This document shows positions 47,547-47,787 of a stretch of 47,787 nt of DNA, in pieces (positions within the stretch are counted from its first letter, which is position 1; every line of letters begins with the position of its first letter). The notes beneath the pieces are model-generated. The model saw only the letters and a program-made list of their open reading frames with translations. It searched no databases and had not been told where the DNA came from. Source of the DNA: CALACW01 sp963627915. Lineage in GTDB: Bacteria > Bacillota > Clostridia > Oscillospirales > Acutalibacteraceae. Position numbers and translations under genes: made by a program. The stretch spans positions 1 to 47,787 of the forward strand of contig CAVGCY010000021.1 of NCBI GenBank assembly GCA_963627915.1, in the 5' to 3' direction.

Positions 47547-47787
47547 TACAATGTTTATGTCAATGAGGTAAAAACAGAGAATAAATTTAAAATCGGAAAT
47601 TGCACTTACGCCTTTTATACCAATAGAATCGTATTTTTGACGAGCAAATATGAACTTTTTGTAAACAATAGATTTTTTTCCGTAAGAAACAGCAATTTTC
47701 CCGACTATATATATGAGAGGGCTTTTCTGACACGCAGTCCTCTTATGGTTTGCGGGAATCATCCGCCCCGCGGCGGGGCAAAAAAAC

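Noticed and set aside
47763..47787. Terminator at the right edge
   Set aside because: The GC-rich stem is followed by A on the plus strand and preceded by T on the minus strand, so it does not have terminator polarity in either direction.

Overview
The window reads as chromosome from a spore-forming, anaerobic gut-type Clostridia, most likely Oscillospirales/Ruminococcaceae. The reasons are a SpoVAE sporulation protein, a single-chain alpha2-type glycyl-tRNA synthetase, strong AAGGAG ribosome binding sites, TTGACA/TATAAT promoters and a secreted leucine-rich-repeat protein that carries a type I dockerin. All calls come from reading the sequence; no database search was run.

Layout. Bases 1-1028 look like the end of an integrated element. 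It holds a class III-type Fic gene and ends in the 3' half of a tRNA-Ser(CGA) gene, the usual scar of tRNA-targeted integration. Chromosome follows: tRNA-Glu and tRNA-Met, an MTA/SAH nucleosidase with a TSCPD protein, a tandem class II aldolase, a membrane protein, a histidine phosphatase lacking its catalytic His, an XRE regulator, htpG under a perfect CIRCE operator, orphan spoVAE, a zinc-ribbon protein and a SigH-like sigma factor (to 9.8 kb). At 10.2 kb an acyltransferase-3 gene is interrupted near its 5' end by a run of 13 C, which looks like a phase-variable switch in the off state. Next come rpmE, a YigZ protein, dnaG-rpoD, a candidate small RNA (15.47-15.57 kb), and a glycosidase-like plus ceramidase-like operon on the minus strand.

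From 19.6 to 27 kb are a 45-residue small protein with its own promoter and terminator, the housekeeping operon obg-mrnC-yitT-lepA-hemW, and glyS. From 27.2 to 31.1 kb an MMPL/RND transporter is translationally coupled to a lipoprotein.

The minus-strand block from 31.2 to 38.7 kb is the most unusual part. It has a ribokinase next to an XRE-HTH/ADP-ribosylglycohydrolase fusion whose promoter carries three copies of AACCGGC. It also has an iron alcohol dehydrogenase and an intact reading frame for a P-type ATPase relative. That protein has lost the nucleotide-binding domain and most catalytic motifs but keeps most cation-site residues, and it sits 18 bases downstream of a secreted PHP-domain phosphoesterase. 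The rest holds the dockerin/LRR protein, a U32 (TrhP-like) protein, a phosphohexomutase coupled to a 30-residue membrane peptide, a ComM/YifB ATPase and a GH39-like secreted glycosidase.

Best candidates for something undescribed: the ATPase-derived pseudoenzyme with its PHP partner, the poly-C switch, the HTH-ADP-ribosylglycohydrolase/ribokinase operon, and the promoter-to-terminator small RNA after rpoD.
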